DNA of 64,000 bases from Aselliscus stoliczkanus (GCA_033961575.1 CM066732.1:50311001-50375000), one strand, 5' to 3'; positions 11,701-24,579 are shown, counted from the first letter of the stretch. Notes: generated by a model from the sequence alone, not told the origin. Numbers and translations: made by a program.

Positions 11701-12904
11701 TGCGTCACCTATGAGACCATAGGAGCAACATGGGGCCACCACTCACTGCTTTCTGGCACAGTCCACGCTCCATACACGTGTGCTGACGCAGGGCCTCAAT
11801 GGAGGGCCATCTCTCTCTCTAAAAGGGAGGAGGCAGGAGAGGGTGGTGGGAAGGACCTTGGTCTGGGAGTGGAGAATCCTAGACCCCAGCCGTAACCCTG
11901 AAGTTCATTTCCTGAGTGACTTTGAAAAGGCTACTAGACTAAAAGGTGCTTCAGAACCCCTAATATTAGGGCAAAGGAACATAAGAAAAGAGTGAAGAGT
12001 GAGTGATTTGGTTTCACCCTGTGGAATTGCTGATGTTTGACTTCTTTTTAACATGCTAGCATGGCAGTCTCATATGGTTGAAGCTAATTGCATAGACAGT
12101 CTCCGTACAAGCGCCTTGCAGCCCTGTCATGGGCTCACTGAGTCTCCTCCGCAAAGCCCGTGGTCCTGTTCTAAGTGAGTTTCCTTCCAGGTAGTTGCTT
12201 CAGATGCTAGAGAAGAAAATGCATTCTGTGTAGGACACAGATAGCTAGTCCTTTTGGATCAAGAAGATGGGCTGCAGTAGCCACAGCCCCATAATCGCAT
12301 TTCCTCACTCCCAGTCATAAACCCCAAACCTTCACTTTTAACATGCTTTGAAAAGATTATCTTTGTCCATGTTCTCACGCCTGCCCCTCGGCCTTTGTGA
12401 AGCAATTTCCACAGAAGCGATGGTCTGCCACCAAATAAGAGTTTCCTAGGAATAAAAATTGAATTTCGTCCGCCTGTTGACAAGCTGATTGATCTGAGGG
12501 CTGTCTTGACTGAATCCTCTCCTAAGCACATTCTCATTTATCATGTGCGAGATTGTTTCAGAATCAATAGTAGCCCTTCGTTGAGGCGTCTCTGCTGGGG
12601 ACCCGTCAGGGCCTTCCCTGTAACACTGCGAATGTTTTTGACAAAATTATTTCAACAGTTAAATCGCTCTATGTCCTCTGTCCCCATACTTTCACTAGAA
12701 TCTTTGGTTGAGGTCCTAATTTTTAGTATACTTCTTGTAAATGCTGTCTCTTCAGGAATTTGCCTTTTTTCTCCTGAGATTCAGTTCTCACTCCTGTTAT
12801 TCTTCCTTAAAAATCTGTGGATGAGCATTAGGTTATATTGTAGGATGTTATCAGGTGCAACTCTGTATCTACAACCTGCATCAAAGGACATCATGTGGGA
12901 GCAG
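11701..12904. other. Unique sequence, nothing recognised
   Basis: No repeat family or gene recognised. A 134-codon frame at 12,506-12,910 has no recognisable domain and overlaps an opposite frame. Confidence 0.5.
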
Positions 12905-13015
12905 GAGTGAGGCCACTTGACCTCAGTGCAAGCACTGCACGGACTAGCTGTGTGGCTCTGGTGCCTGTCTTTCCCTCTCTGGGCCTCATTTAAGATATAA
13001 GGTCAGATGAAGTCT
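12905..13015 (+). repeat. MIR fragment
   Basis: ACTAGCTGTGTGGCTCTGGTG, then CCCTCTCTGGGCCTCATTTAA, follow the MIR consensus 'ACTAGCTGTGTGACCTTGGG..CCTCAGTTTCC'. Confidence 0.65.
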
Positions 13016-13059
13016 TCATGACTTCAGTCTGTCTTGAACAGACAATTTGTCCAAATCAG

Positions 13060-13140
13060 GAGCTGTGAACTGGAGGTTCGTAGGTTTCATTCAGCCTGCA
13101 GATGGATCTCATCTGGCCTCCAAGTATCTGTTTTGTTTCT
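13060..13140. repeat. Possible hAT-type DNA transposon fragment
   Basis: GAACTGGAGGTTCGTAGGTT, then CAGCCTGCAGATGGATCTCATCTGGCC, resembles the 'ggcccgcagacggattttgtttggcc' part of an old mammalian hAT repeat. Too short to name. Confidence 0.35.
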
Positions 13141-13145
13141 TAAAT

Positions 13146-15480
13146 TTGATTTGTTTTTGTTTTTTCTACTGTATTTTAAAAATTAATTTGTTAGTATTTT
13201 AAATTTACATACAGTATAATTCACCCTTTTTGTCTGAGTTTTGACACATGCATACGTTATTGTACCTACTGCACATAGATTCAAAACAAAGCCAACATCG
13301 CTTCACGCTCCTCCCTTCCAAGCAAGCCCTGCCCCTACTCCTAACCCGACAACCATCGCTATATTCTCTGTTCCTATAGTTGTACCTTTGCCAGGATGCC
13401 ATAGAAATGAAACTGTACCTTTCTAGAACCTTTTGACACTGAGTTCTCTTGCTTAGCAAAGTGCATTGGAGATTCATACTCATATGTGTCAAGAATTTGC
13501 TCCTTTTGTTTCTGAATAGCATTCCAATGTATGCATGTACCACCATTTGCTTATCCATCACCCACTGAAGGCTATGTGGGCTTTTTCAAATTTTTGACAA
13601 TTATGAAAAATGCTGCTATAAACATTTGTGAACATTTTTTTGTCTAAACCTCAGTTTTCATGTCTCTGATATATAAATGTCTTGAAGTAGGGCCGCCAGG
13701 GTATTTCCCAGAGTGACTGTGCCATTTTGCACTCCCTCCAGCAATGCGTAACAATTCTTGCCTCTGCATCCTCACTGACACTTGATATTGTCAGGACTTT
13801 TTTTTTTTTTAATTAATCATTCTAATCGGTCTGTAGTAGTATCTCATTGTTATTTTAATTTGTATTTTCCTAATGACTAATGGCATTGAGCGTCTTGTGT
13901 TTATTTGGTGTCATATATCCTCTGCTGAAGATTTTGTTCACATATTTTACCTGTTTTTTTAAATTAGGTTGTTTACTTATTATGTTTTACGAGTTTTTTT
14001 TTTAAAAAAAAATGTATTCTAGATACAAGTATTTTGTTGCATATGTGATTTGAAAATAAATTCTCCCAGGCTGTGGCTTGTCTTTTGTCTTTTTATTCTC
14101 TTAATTGTGTTGTTATTCACTGAAAAAGAAAAAAAGTGTTTGATTTTGATTTTAAAAGCCTATCATTTTTTCTTTTATTCCCTGTGATTTTGATGTCATA
14201 TCTAAGAAGTCTTTGTCTAACCCAAGGTCATGAAAATTTAGTTTTGTGTTTCCCTCTAAGAGTTTTACAGCGTTAGGTTCTATATTTGGGTCTGTGATCC
14301 ATTTTACTTTAATGTTTATCTAGTGGGAAGTGTGAGTCAAGGTTTCTGTTTTGTTCTCTTTTGTTTTTTACATGTGGCTGTCCAGTTTTATGCAGCACTG
14401 TGTGTTGAAAAGACAATGCTTTCTCCATTGAATTGTCAAAAATTGAAAAATTAGTTGATCATATTTATGTGCACCCGAAAATTTCTGGATTTTTAAGATT
14501 CCATTCTATTGGTCTATGAGTCTGTCTTTTCACCAATGCCTCACTGTCTTGACAACCCAAGCTTTATAATGCATCTTAAAACTTGACAGTGTTGAGTCCT
14601 CCAACTTTGTTCTTTTTTGAAATTGCTTAACTATTCTAGTTATTTACCTTTCCATATCAATTTCAGAATCACCTAGAAGATATGTATGGGGAATCTTGCT
14701 GGGATTTTGATTGGGATTGCATTAAATCCATAAATCCATTTGGGGAGAATTGGCATGTTGAGGGTATCGACTCTTGTGCTCGTGGGCACAGTGCCTCGGT
14801 TTATTCAGGTCTTCTTTGACCTCCTTCGTCGGCATGATGGAGGTTAGTGTTCAGATCCTGGCCATGTTTTGTTAGATTTATATCTGTGATTTCATTTGGG
14901 GGAGTTATTGTAAATGGTACTGTTTTAAAATAGTGTATTTACAGTTGTTTGTTCATTGCTAGTATAGAAGGATACAATTGATTTCTGTATATTGATCTTT
15001 TATTTTGCAACCTTGCTAAACCCACTGATTAGTTCTAGGGGCTTTTTTTGTAGATTCCCTGTGATTTTTTTTGTGTGTAGAAAATCATACTGTCTGTGAA
15101 TAGGGAAAGCTTTACTTTTATTTCCAATCTGAATGCCTTTCACTTCTTTTTCTAGACTGACTGAATTTGCTAGGGCTTACAGTCCAACATTGAATAGGAG
15201 TGCAAGGGTGGGCATCCTTGAGTAGCCCCTGATCTCTTATGGAGAGAACACCCAGTAGGATGTTGGCTGTAAGTTTTCTCACAGGTGCTCTTTATTAAGT
15301 TCCCTTCTATTCCTAGTTTTCTGGGAGTTTTTAATCATGAATGGATGCTGAACTTGTCAAATGCTTTTTCTGCATCTACTGATATGATCATATAATGGGA
15401 TGAATTGCAGTGATTGAAATTTGAGGGTTGAATCAGCCTTGCAGTCCTGTGATAAACCCCACTTGGTTATCAATATTTTT
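13146..15480 (-). mobile_element. 5'-truncated L1 retrotransposon (largest single element in the window)
   Basis: Read on the minus strand, the segment follows L1 continuously from within the ORF2 reverse transcriptase region (near 15,475) to the 3' UTR (near 13,150). Landmarks on the plus strand are TGGGCATCCTTGAG-type text near 15,210, TTGATTTCTGTATATTGATC near 14,978, TTTTGATTGGGATTGCATTA near 14,705, ATCTCATTGTTATTTTAATT near 13,842 and CACCATTTGCTTATCCATCA near 13,540. The catalytic FADD-type site of the reverse transcriptase maps to 15,086-15,103 and now reads L-F-T-D-S-M, so one of the two adjacent aspartates is lost. Multiple stops and frameshifts make it dead. It belongs to an old L1M-like group. 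No clear target duplication was found. Confidence 0.88.
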
Positions 15481-16789
15481 TTAATGTAGCAAATTTTAAA
15501 TAAACATTTGAAATTTTTAGCTTGTTTTAAAAATTCAGAAGATCTGGCAACACTGAGTCAGAAATCCTGCCTGGTCACAAACTGGAGTTGCAGAGACCGT
15601 CCACCAGTGGACTGGTACGTGCCTTCAGTCAACCACAGTCGAGGTCAGAGTCAAGTCCTATTGATCATGGCATTGCAGTCTTAGTTTTTTCAAAGCCAAG
15701 AAATATTTCTCTATGATCCGTTTCCAAAAAAACAGTAACGCAAGACAGACAAAGAGTGTTATATGTTTTAAGGAAAATATATAGAAGAAAAAACATATAA
15801 TTTTAGGGAAGTGATGGATATTCCCAGGTGTTTTTCTTAACCCCACCAACTTCCATCCCAGTTGTCACCACCTTGGCCTCTGTAGGCATGTGGGTTTGAA
15901 ACTCTAAAAGAATAGTCCAGGCGTCACTCCCTGTGTCCGTCCAACACACCGCCGAGCCAGACCTCTGGAGGTGCCCAGAGTTACTGCCAAGGGACAGCCA
16001 AGCACATGGTTTTTTACAGGATGTACACCTTAGATGAGTGTGTGGCAGTGAAGCTCTATTCCATTTCCTTTACAGCAACAAAATTCCCAGGTCTCAGGTT
16101 CACGATGTTCTGTTTCCCTACTTTATTTTTAATCCAATTACCTATTTATTTAGCCCATAGTTGATTCCAGAGCAACTGCTTTTGGGGAGGAGAAGAGACG
16201 AAGCATCTGCCCCACTGAGTGATCCCCTGCCTGGGGCATTCTCCTGAGTCTACAGTAAACACCACTCCCACGGCAGCTCTTTGTGCTGCTGAGTCTCACC
16301 CATGTAACTCCTTCTGACTGGAGCGCCTGGCCTTCTTCTTCTGTATCTAACACCATCTACTCACCCCCAGCCCTCTGAGCAACCCTCCTGACTTGCAGAG
16401 GGGCTGTGAGTCATGTTTCCCCAGGTCTCGCTACCCTGTTCCTTCTTCTTTCGGAGCTCATCAGACTGTCATCATCTGATGACTTTAATCAGGATTCTGA
16501 GACTAACTTTAAAAGTAAAATATGCACAGAGTAAACAACAATGTCAGACTTTCTAGGAGGATATGCAGTAAAACCTGGGTCTCCCCGCCTGTAACCCCAG
16601 GCCCCCGGCATCCCCTGGAGGAGCCCACCGCCCCCAGCCTCTCACTAGTCCTGCTGGAGCCGCTCGATGTGCATCCACAGCCCTTGTACTACGGGGAGGG
16701 CACGGGGCATACTTCCGCCCCTGCCTCTGCTTGTTGGGTGAAACATATTTTGGGAGATTATATCTTGAAAATATGTCATGAAGGTTATT
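15481..16789. other. Unique sequence, nothing recognised
   Basis: No repeat or gene recognised. Short frames at 16,150-16,356 (minus) and 16,522-16,833 (plus) resemble no protein. Confidence 0.5.
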
Positions 16790-17160
16790 CTACATCAGTA
16801 TTTTTATTTGTTCATCCAAAATCTGTTTATTAAATGCCTAGTATGTGCTTGCACTGATCTAGCCTCTGGGGATGCAGCATTGAAGAAACATATAATCGTT
16901 ACCCTCTGTGATTTATTTTACTTATTGCTTTGTATTTGTCCATCCAAACAATACAAAGCCCTTATATATATATATGTAGATGTAGCCATATTTATATATA
17001 CTTAATGTGTTATATTAGATAACATGATATGTATTATGGTAGATGGTACTAAGTGTTATGGAGGAAAATAAAGTGAGGTAAAAAGATGGGAAATGTTGGG
17101 AGATGGGTTGCAGTTTTAAATTGAGAGGCCAGGCAAGGTGAGAAGATGACCTTTATCTGG
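16790..17160 (-). repeat. L2 3' region, interrupted
   Basis: Reverse L2 in two parts. At 16,795-16,905, TTCATCCAAAATCTGTTTATTAAATGCCTAGTATG-type text leads to GGGGATGCAGCATTGAAGAA. At 17,030-17,155, GGTACTAAGTGTTATGGAGGA leads to an L2-like AAAATAAAGTGAGGTAAA. Between them, 16,905-17,030 is AT-rich with a (TA)n run near 16,963. Confidence 0.65.
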
Positions 17161-18379
17161 GGACGGCCACATGCCATGCATAGATGGCCTCTTTCTGTTT
17201 CAGGGCAGCGTGCTGTTCTAAGTGGATGGCACAGAGAATATTAGCTAGTGCACAAGAAAGGACTATTAGAGTGTTTCCACTTTATGACTAATCAACAATG
17301 TGTCATAGATTGCCTTTGCAAATACGTGCAAATTGAACTATAATAGGAAAAATTCTTAAAATTGGAATTGCTGTACCAGAAGAAAGAACTATCTGTATAC
17401 ACCTTCCTATCACTCACCAGACTGAGTTTCTCTATGGAAGGGACCATATCCTAGACATTTTTGAATTTCGTTAGCACAGAGGATGTTTTTCGTTTGAACA
17501 CATAGTAGCTCAGAACTGACAAAGAGCAGAATGGTTTGAGAGCATGGCTTTTCCCTCTTCCAGGAAGCACACCAGCTTCCCTAGTCCCAGACTGGCCCCA
17601 GGTTCAGGACACAGCCGTCCCCTTGGACTTGAGCTAACATGGCTGACTTTATTTCAGGAAACTACCTTGGACAGAAATTCTAAAATCTGTCCCATCAGCA
17701 AAGAACAGTGTATTGTCTCCTCTGGTAGAATGGACACTCTGTCCTCAGGGTGTTTGATCTTGAAAGCTTGCCCCGAAGGACAAAAGGAATTCACATACTT
17801 AAGCACTTTCAAACATGTAAGTGCCTCCTTCCCCAAACCCCTTCTTCAGGGTACCCAAAGGGGTCTACACATCCTCAAGGTCAAGGTGACTCAGAAAATT
17901 GGCGCAGTCCAAGGGTCATTGAGTGTTTACAGCTAATATCAGTCTAGGTTAGGGGGAAAAAAGCAAAATACAAAAAAGCAAAAACTCTCTCAGAGAAGAC
18001 ATGATGGATATGTAGCAACTCAGAGCCTGATAATATTTTCAGAGAATGTCAGCACATTTACAATTATTCAGTGCTTAGAACTCGTTTGCTCTCTGGCATT
18101 ATCTTCGTTAGTCATAAAGGGAAGTATCCTTGAAGCGGACAGGGAAAGGTCATCCCATAAATATAATAAGCAAGCTCTTTGCTCTTAGTGTGGTTAGAGG
18201 GGGTAGGAGGAAATACACAAATAAGAGAGTCAACGATGAACAGCTGGACGTTCGTTCTGAGCCTGTTGGATGGGCTATTCTTGCTGATGCCGCAGCCGGG
18301 TACTCCCACGTAGAGCAGTAAGACGTGACTTCTGTTAAACCCACATCTTATTATTTTTAAAACATAAATTGCCATTAGG
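17161..18379. other. Mostly unique sequence
   Basis: A weak L1-like fragment (AAAATTGGAATTGCTGTACCAG, near 17,357) is possible. Otherwise no repeat or gene is recognised. The frame at 17,544-17,936 overlaps an opposite frame and resembles no protein. Confidence 0.4.
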
Positions 18380-18685
18380 CCTTCCCGTGGAATAGACGAC
18401 GCTGATCATTTACACGCGCTGGACAGATAAATGATTCAATTCTTAGTTACAAGAGGCTGTTGGCAGTGATTACTGATGCTCATTTCTTTCACGCCCATCA
18501 TGTGAGGCAGGACACTCCAGGTTTCGAGGCCTTTCATGTTTTTTCACAGTCAATCAGTCACTTCCATAATAATTATTTATTTTTCCGCATTGGCAGACAG
18601 TTGGATGCATTTATGACAGTTAAGAGCTTTAGACAATATACTGCAAAGTGATGCAACAGATAAAACATTTCATAGCACAGGGATA
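18380..18685. promoter_or_regulatory. Candidate conserved non-coding block
   Basis: Repeat-free, with motif-like content: GATAAATGATTCAATTC near 18,425, CAGTCAATCAGTCACTTCC near 18,548, ATAATAATTATTTATTTTTC near 18,568 and GACAGTTGGATGC near 18,596 resemble homeodomain, PBX/MEIS and GATA core words. No coding frame. Enhancer identity is inference from composition only. Confidence 0.25.
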
Positions 18686-20124
18686 GCGACAATGATTAGA
18701 AGCCTTGGGACCCAAGGAAAGAAAGAGCTGTGAGGTTTCCCCAGTGACCGCTGGCAACTTCCCAGCTGTGCCTTTGCCTTGCCCAGGACTGAAGTGCTGG
18801 TGTTTCCCCCAAGACTTGGGCTCAGACCATCGGTGAACTTTGCAAAGGGCCTTCTTCTCTGAATATCATCTGTCCATACATTCCACTTTTCATTCGTGCA
18901 TTCAACTTTTATTAAGCGTCTCCTGTGGACCAAGTGTCTTACTGAGTCCTTTATGTCATCGTATCTCTCTGGGAGGACCCTTGACCGAGACTCCTGTGAA
19001 TTCTAGTTTTAACCGTAAATGGAGTTCCTCTTTCACTTCCCTGCCGGGTTGTATCCCAGGGGTTTCTCAGAGTTAGCTTGCCACAAAACACAAAGTTTTA
19101 AATCCGGGTTCTATTGTCACAGTGCTTGGTGAATGTTACTTTATTTCTCTTAGCGACTTCATTTCGAAAACACATTACAAGGGAAACTACAGTGAAGGTA
19201 AGTTTCCCGCACAATGCTGACCTCGGAGGTATTATAGAAACAGTCCCACCTGCACGTGTTCCTGACAGTCTCCACCCTACAAAATCCCACAATGAAAACC
19301 ACCTTAAGGGGAAAAAATGGGGGTAGGGATGCAACACTCAAAAACATCAGTAACATGTTTTTAAGAAAGTAAACACCAAACACCATAGGAATCTAATAAA
19401 AATAGTGGCACCGTGTTGCACATCTTAAATGGTTAAGAAATACAGAAATAACTTCAATAATATGGTGCTTTCCCTTGAAGAAGACCTAGAGTTTGCTTGT
19501 CGAGGTGGGTGTTGGAAGGACTGTATTAGTAGCTTGTGGGTTTCTGTGAATTAGTAGGAGGGTCCCCTGAAATCGGACAGGAAGTTCAGACACCAGAGGC
19601 GGATGGCTGTGGCTCAGAGTTCAAGGTGAACCCAGGTCGCTGGTAGGTGTATGAGGTGTGTGCAGGTGTGTTTCGGGTGCTCCTACCTGGCTCCAATCTG
19701 TGGGGTGCAGCTTTATGTGTCCACCTCGTGTTTCTTGCAAAGAAAATTGTACATAAGCAAAATTTGCATGATGTTCAAATTGTTCCCTAATAGATCAATC
19801 ACACTGGAAAAAAACTTGTGTTCTTGGAAAAAAATATATTATAGCAGGACTGAATATATATTTGAAAAGGTCTTTTACTTTCAACATAAACTTTAATGTA
19901 GCGTACCTCCTTTTTTAAATGTTACAAATACATAAAAATAGAAAATACACATCACTGTTAATCCCAAAAGAACCACAGTGATTTTTTGTGTATCTTTCTC
20001 TATGTTTAAGAATTTTGTTTACATATATGATTAACCTCACCTAAGAGAGGTCTACCAAAAGGATGTATTGAATTCAAGTAGAGTTGTTTTTTATGATAAG
20101 TGGTAATATTTCCTTAAGAATTGT
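18686..20124. other. Unique sequence with a possible short L2 piece
   Basis: At 18,893-18,950, TTCGTGCATTCAACTTTTATTAAGCG-type text may be a reverse L2 3' end. The rest shows no recognised repeat or gene. Overlapping frames on both strands near 19,098-19,390 resemble no protein. Confidence 0.4.
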
Positions 20125-20127
20125 ATT

Positions 20128-20575
20128 TTAGGTGGAAAGAACTCAAATGCTCCCCAGCTGATGAATGGATAAACAAAATATGGCCTAGCCACAGAGTGGA
20201 ATATTACTCAGCCATTAAAAAGAATGAAGTATTGATACATGTTAAAACGTGGATGCTCAATAAAAGAAGCCAGACACCAAAGGGAAAATTATATGATTCC
20301 ATTCATATGAAAGCCCAAAATAGGGAACTCTAAAGAGATAGAAAGTAGATTAGTGGTTGCTTAGGGTTGGAGCTGGGGTTGGGAATATGGGATTGATAAC
20401 TAAAGAGTACAGGGTTCCTTTTTGGGGAGATGAAAAACTGTTCTAAAGTTGACTGTGGTGATGGTTGCACATATCTATGGATACACTAAAAACCACTGAA
20501 TGGCAGGCTCCACATGTATAAATTGTATCGTATTAAATTGTATCTCAAAAAGTTGGTTAAAAAAGAATGAGTTTC
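20128..20575 (+). mobile_element. L1 3' end fragment
   Basis: Follows the end of L1 ORF2 and its 3' UTR: CTCCCCAGCTGATGAATGGA, ACAGAGTGGAATATTACTCA, TCCATTCATATGAAAGCCC, GTGGTGATGGTTGCACATAT, then AAATTGTATCTCAAAAAG and an A-rich end. The short frame at 20,121-20,333 covers the ORF2 C-terminal portion (including a WNKIWP-like stretch and EYYSAIKKNE), a typical L1 ORF2 ending. 5'-truncated. Confidence 0.88.
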
Positions 20576-21720
20576 ATTTTATGTTTTAGCCATACTACAT
20601 TATGAGAGGAGGCACCAAAACCTCTGTATTCTTGGAAGCTCATTAGTGTGATAAGTTCAGCTGCATCTGGTGTGTGCAGGTCACGATTATCCCCAGAAGC
20701 CTGTGTTTGGATGGTGCTGTCCCATAGAGAAGTCTGCTGGCCCCTTCTGCTAGCGGCTCTCTCCTGACGTCTTGTCCATCGTCACTGTCAGGCCCCAGGG
20801 CTGCCTGTGGAACACCCCAGAGAGTCTTTTCAACAAAAGCATGTGGACGACTTGTTTCTGAACACTTCCATACCTGAGAACACCTTTCTGTTGTCTTCCC
20901 CTAAACAAACAAACAAACAAACCAAAAACTTAGGCGGGTAGAAAAATATTAGGTTATTATCGCCTTGTACTCTCTGAGGTCTGTAGATTTTGTAGCATTG
21001 TCTTCAGACTTTAAAAGTCCCGAAGAATTTCAAGAGCAGCCCGATTTTGTTCCTCTGAAGAAACCATCAGTTCTCTGCTTGGACACTTATAGTGTTTTTC
21101 TTTGGACTTCAAATTTGAAAGTGTTGGCAGGGTAGCATTTAGTACTGGTCTTTTTCATGGACTTTTGCTAGGAACAGGGTGAGCCGTTACAATCCGCACA
21201 TGTTATATCAACTAGAGAAGCCTGATGTCTGTGGGTATTGCTACAGTCCCACTTCTGATATTTCAAAATTTGTATCTCTCTTCTTTGCCCTCCACATCTA
21301 TTAGTTGAATATTGTTTCCCTGTGTGCGTCTTCTTTCCCATTTTTAGGAGAGTATCTCAATTTCTCTCTCCACTCACTGCTTTGCTTCCGCTACCCAGCT
21401 CTGCCTTCACTGCCTGCTGTGAAAACTTGCTCTATTTTAAATTTTCCTTTCATCCTGCTTTGTCCTGGACTGTATGACTTTCTACTCCAGCTACAAAGAA
21501 GCTATGTGTTATCGTTTCCTTCTAAAAAGAAAATAGTTTTAGAAGGTTATAGGGTTTGTATAGTAAATAATTTTCAAAGTTCTGTTTTTCCTTTGGGTCT
21601 TCAGCATAACAGAGCTTTATTTTCCCTTCGTTATTTTATGGTTTTAATTTTCCCATGGACTCAAATCACAAATGAGGCAATAGACCATGTTCTTAAAAGA
21701 AAAGGCTCAGATACTGTATT
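20576..21720. other. Unique sequence with an (AAAC)n run
   Basis: A short (CAAA)n microsatellite lies at about 20,903-20,925. No gene or interspersed repeat recognised. The long frame starting at 21,305 runs across this DNA and the MIR that follows, so it is not a gene. Confidence 0.5.
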
Positions 21721-21724
21721 CGGT

Positions 21725-21920
21725 AGCTTACATTGCATTTCCAGCTCTCTCGATTACTCTCTAGGTATCTTTGGGCTAGTTAATTACGCCCTTTTATTTA
21801 AGTTTCATCATTTGTATAACAGATTCCTGTTATTTATGCAAATCAAGGGGGTGTTTTCAGTATTGAATGAGATAATACTTGGAAAGCACTTAGCACAGTG
21901 CCTCGCATATAGCAAATGCA
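21725..21920 (+). repeat. MIR
   Basis: Plus-strand MIR order: TACTCTCTAGGTATCTTTGGGCTAGTTAATTA-type text, CATCATTTGTATAACAGATT, GAATGAGATAATACTTGGAAAGCACTTAGCACAGTG-type text and CCTCGCATATAGCAAATGC. A (CAAAA)n run follows at 21,917-21,937. Confidence 0.8.
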
Positions 21921-21937
21921 AAACAAAACAAAACAAA

Positions 21938-22804
21938 AGATTTTCTTTTCAACTGAGAAGAAACCTCCTTGGATCCAGACTAGGACAGCAATCGGGCTGT
22001 ATGGACTGTCTCCTTGGCTCAGCTCTCCTCCAAGGTGAATGTCTGTGGGATTCTCTTCTTCGTCTAGAGCTGGGCAGCAGTGGGATGCACCCACCACCTG
22101 GCACGTGGTAGCTGCCCACCTGGGCTCTTTGCCTTCCTTCAGTGCCTAGCGCCGCGATACTCTGAGCAGGTTGGTACGTGGACTGTCGCTCTCACAGATC
22201 AGACTGCCTTCTCTTTACTTCAGCTACTGCCGGGGGTCGACATATTACCTTGAGTCTTCTCCTTTCACTTTCAGGTATTTTTCTGTTAACTTATGAATGG
22301 AGAGCAAAAGAGAGTCCCTCAGAGGAACTGATGGAAGAGACCCACAAGCCTAGTCCTCTGACTCTTGGAGCAGTCTCACAGAGGTCGCTGGCCAGGGGAA
22401 TCCATTGTTTCCCAGTTCAGAGAATCTCAGAGTTGGACAAGACATTAGGCATTACAGAGCCTACGCTGCTGCCTGGCGGTTAAATTCTCGTCACAGCGCC
22501 CCTGCATAATGGCTTGTTCAACCCCTTCTTGAACTACCTTCTGTGACAGCAAGTTCACTCACCATGAGCATGGTTCAATTCATTGATGTACGACTTCCTT
22601 AACCAATCTAAAATCTGGGCCCTGTGTCTGGTCTTAGAAACAGAGAAGGAAGTTATTGGACTGGTGAGGGACCAGGAAACAGGAAGCACTTCAGCTTTTA
22701 CAATCAGAGAGGTATTGAATGAAGGGAATTGGGTGCTTCACAATTATTTCAAAAATGCGGTGCCTCAGAAGTCAGGGGATTCATACCGGCTCCGCCCACG
22801 GCCC
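21938..22804. other. Unique sequence, nothing recognised
   Basis: No repeat family or gene is firmly recognised. Text at 22,425-22,610 (GAGTTGGACAAGACATTAGG onward) may be a decayed old repeat, but I cannot name it. Confidence 0.4.
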
Positions 22805-23080
22805 AATTTTATCTTTTATTGAACTATAGTATGCATACAGAAAATGCCACTGATTTTTTTACTTCAAGGTCACCTACCAAGAAGCTGCTTCTACCACCAC
22901 TTCTCCACAGCTCTCACACCCACAGACCTGGTTCCCAGACAGTAACCAGGCAACTGCAGACATGTTGTACCCACTGTAGGTTGCTTGTCAGCCAGCTTTG
23001 TCCCAGAATGATGTCACTGCCTACGTTCTACCTTCCGAGTTTCACAGAATGCATCTCATTCACAGAATCAAGTGACCTGG
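22805..23080 (-). mobile_element. L1 fragment, 3' UTR side
   Basis: TTTTATTGAACTATAGTATGCATACAGAAAATGCCACTG parallels the reverse L1 text 'TTATTGAGGTATAATTGACATACAATAAAAT..'. The block ends at CAGAATGCATCTCATTCACAGAATC, the counterpart of 'CCAGAATGTCATATAAATGGAATC'. Diverged. Confidence 0.6.
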
Positions 23081-24578
23081 TGTGCTCTGATTGCAAGGGG
23101 TCTTAGCGAAGTAGTTTTGAATCTCACCGCCCTCTGTGACGGGGGTGCACATGGAAGGGTGTGAGAGTGCATGCCAAGGGGCAGGAGGCACGTTGGGGAA
23201 GGCATCTAAGCGCTGCATGGACAGGCGTCTCTTCCAGGGTCTGCAGGCGCGTAACTCACAGCGGTGAAAGGCCCTGTGACAAGTCATCAGTGTCTTCTGG
23301 GGAGGAGAAATGTTCAGCTCTTAGGAGACATTCATACCTGACTTCCAAATGCTCTTACAGATTTGCATGAATCAATTGTCAGGGTCTGATGAATAAGGTT
23401 CCAGGCAGGGTCCTGAGATTCCATGAGGACACTGGGGGCAGGGTCGGGAAGGGAGCGCTTAACGGTAATGAATATAAATGAAGCCGTGTTCCTCCTGAAA
23501 GGATACTTCCTATGCTTTCCTTTAGGATTCGGTGGGAAAACAAAAGCAGAGAACCCCAAAGATGGGGTGGTGGCCTAGAGCTCAGAGAGCCTTCCTCTGT
23601 GCCAACAAAGCCTGGTTTCATGCCAACAGGCAATGAGAGGCCACCATGAGCAGCTCACCACGGCCCCACTGGACCAGGGGGAAATAGAGGGAAGTTTCTG
23701 GGGTGCCAAGGACCTTTGCCTGTTCTTTTTCCATCTCTCTGGAGAGTAGCAGTAGGATCAGGAAGTTTATTCACTTGTAAACACACCTTATTTTTAACAT
23801 CTTAGTCATATTCCCCTGAGTTATCATTGCTTATATTATTCAAATGACTCATTTCCTCTTGAGCCTACAAATATTAGACATTATCATATTCCATATATGT
23901 CTTATTGTCTGTATCCCTAAGGACTGTCACTTACTTTAGCCAAAAGAAGAGTTTTAGAGGAAAACCACGCCAAAGGCCAGCAAGATGCATGACAAGAAAA
24001 AGCAAATTGCACATGTAGCTTTTTATTTGAAACCGTAGCCCACTAGAAAGGTTCTGTTACTGTTTTTTGTAGAATGTAGATGGATGGCAGCAATAAAATC
24101 AGATATAGGGGGAAAGGCAATCAAATCACTGAATAGGTCACATTTAAAATACATTATATCAGGATGGAGGTGGTTCTACCTTAGGCATGAGTTACTTCTA
24201 ACCAGTGTCCACGCATTCTCCCCTTCGGCCTGTCTATGCCTGACGCCATATGCTGCGTCTTGGATCTTTTCCTATACTCATTCTGTTCCTTGTTGTTCCG
24301 TGAAAATCGTAGGTTCACTTACCCATTTTTGTCTTTGCTATCCATAACAGATGCCACTGTTACCTGGACAGGGCACCCATCCTCAGCTGCCGGCCTGCCT
24401 TTCCCTCAAGGTTACCCCCTCACCTCAAGGGGCTGTAACCAATGATCCACGGATGTGTGGTTCAAAAGGCCTGCGCTGGCCTCAAAGCAGGAAATTCTGC
24501 AATGCCACATCCAGATCCTTACCTCATACTCCTTGTCAGGGAACCTACCCTAAGACACTCGGAGACAGCTTCTTTTTC
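23081..24578. other. Unique sequence, nothing recognised
   Basis: No repeat or gene recognised on either strand. Overlapping open frames at 23,060-23,633 and 24,084-24,593 resemble no protein. Confidence 0.5.
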
Positions 24579-24579
24579 T

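Noticed and set aside
21305..22111. 268-codon plus-strand open frame
   Set aside because: It runs through a recognised MIR and a (CAAAA)n run, has no domain and overlaps a minus-strand frame. A chance open frame.
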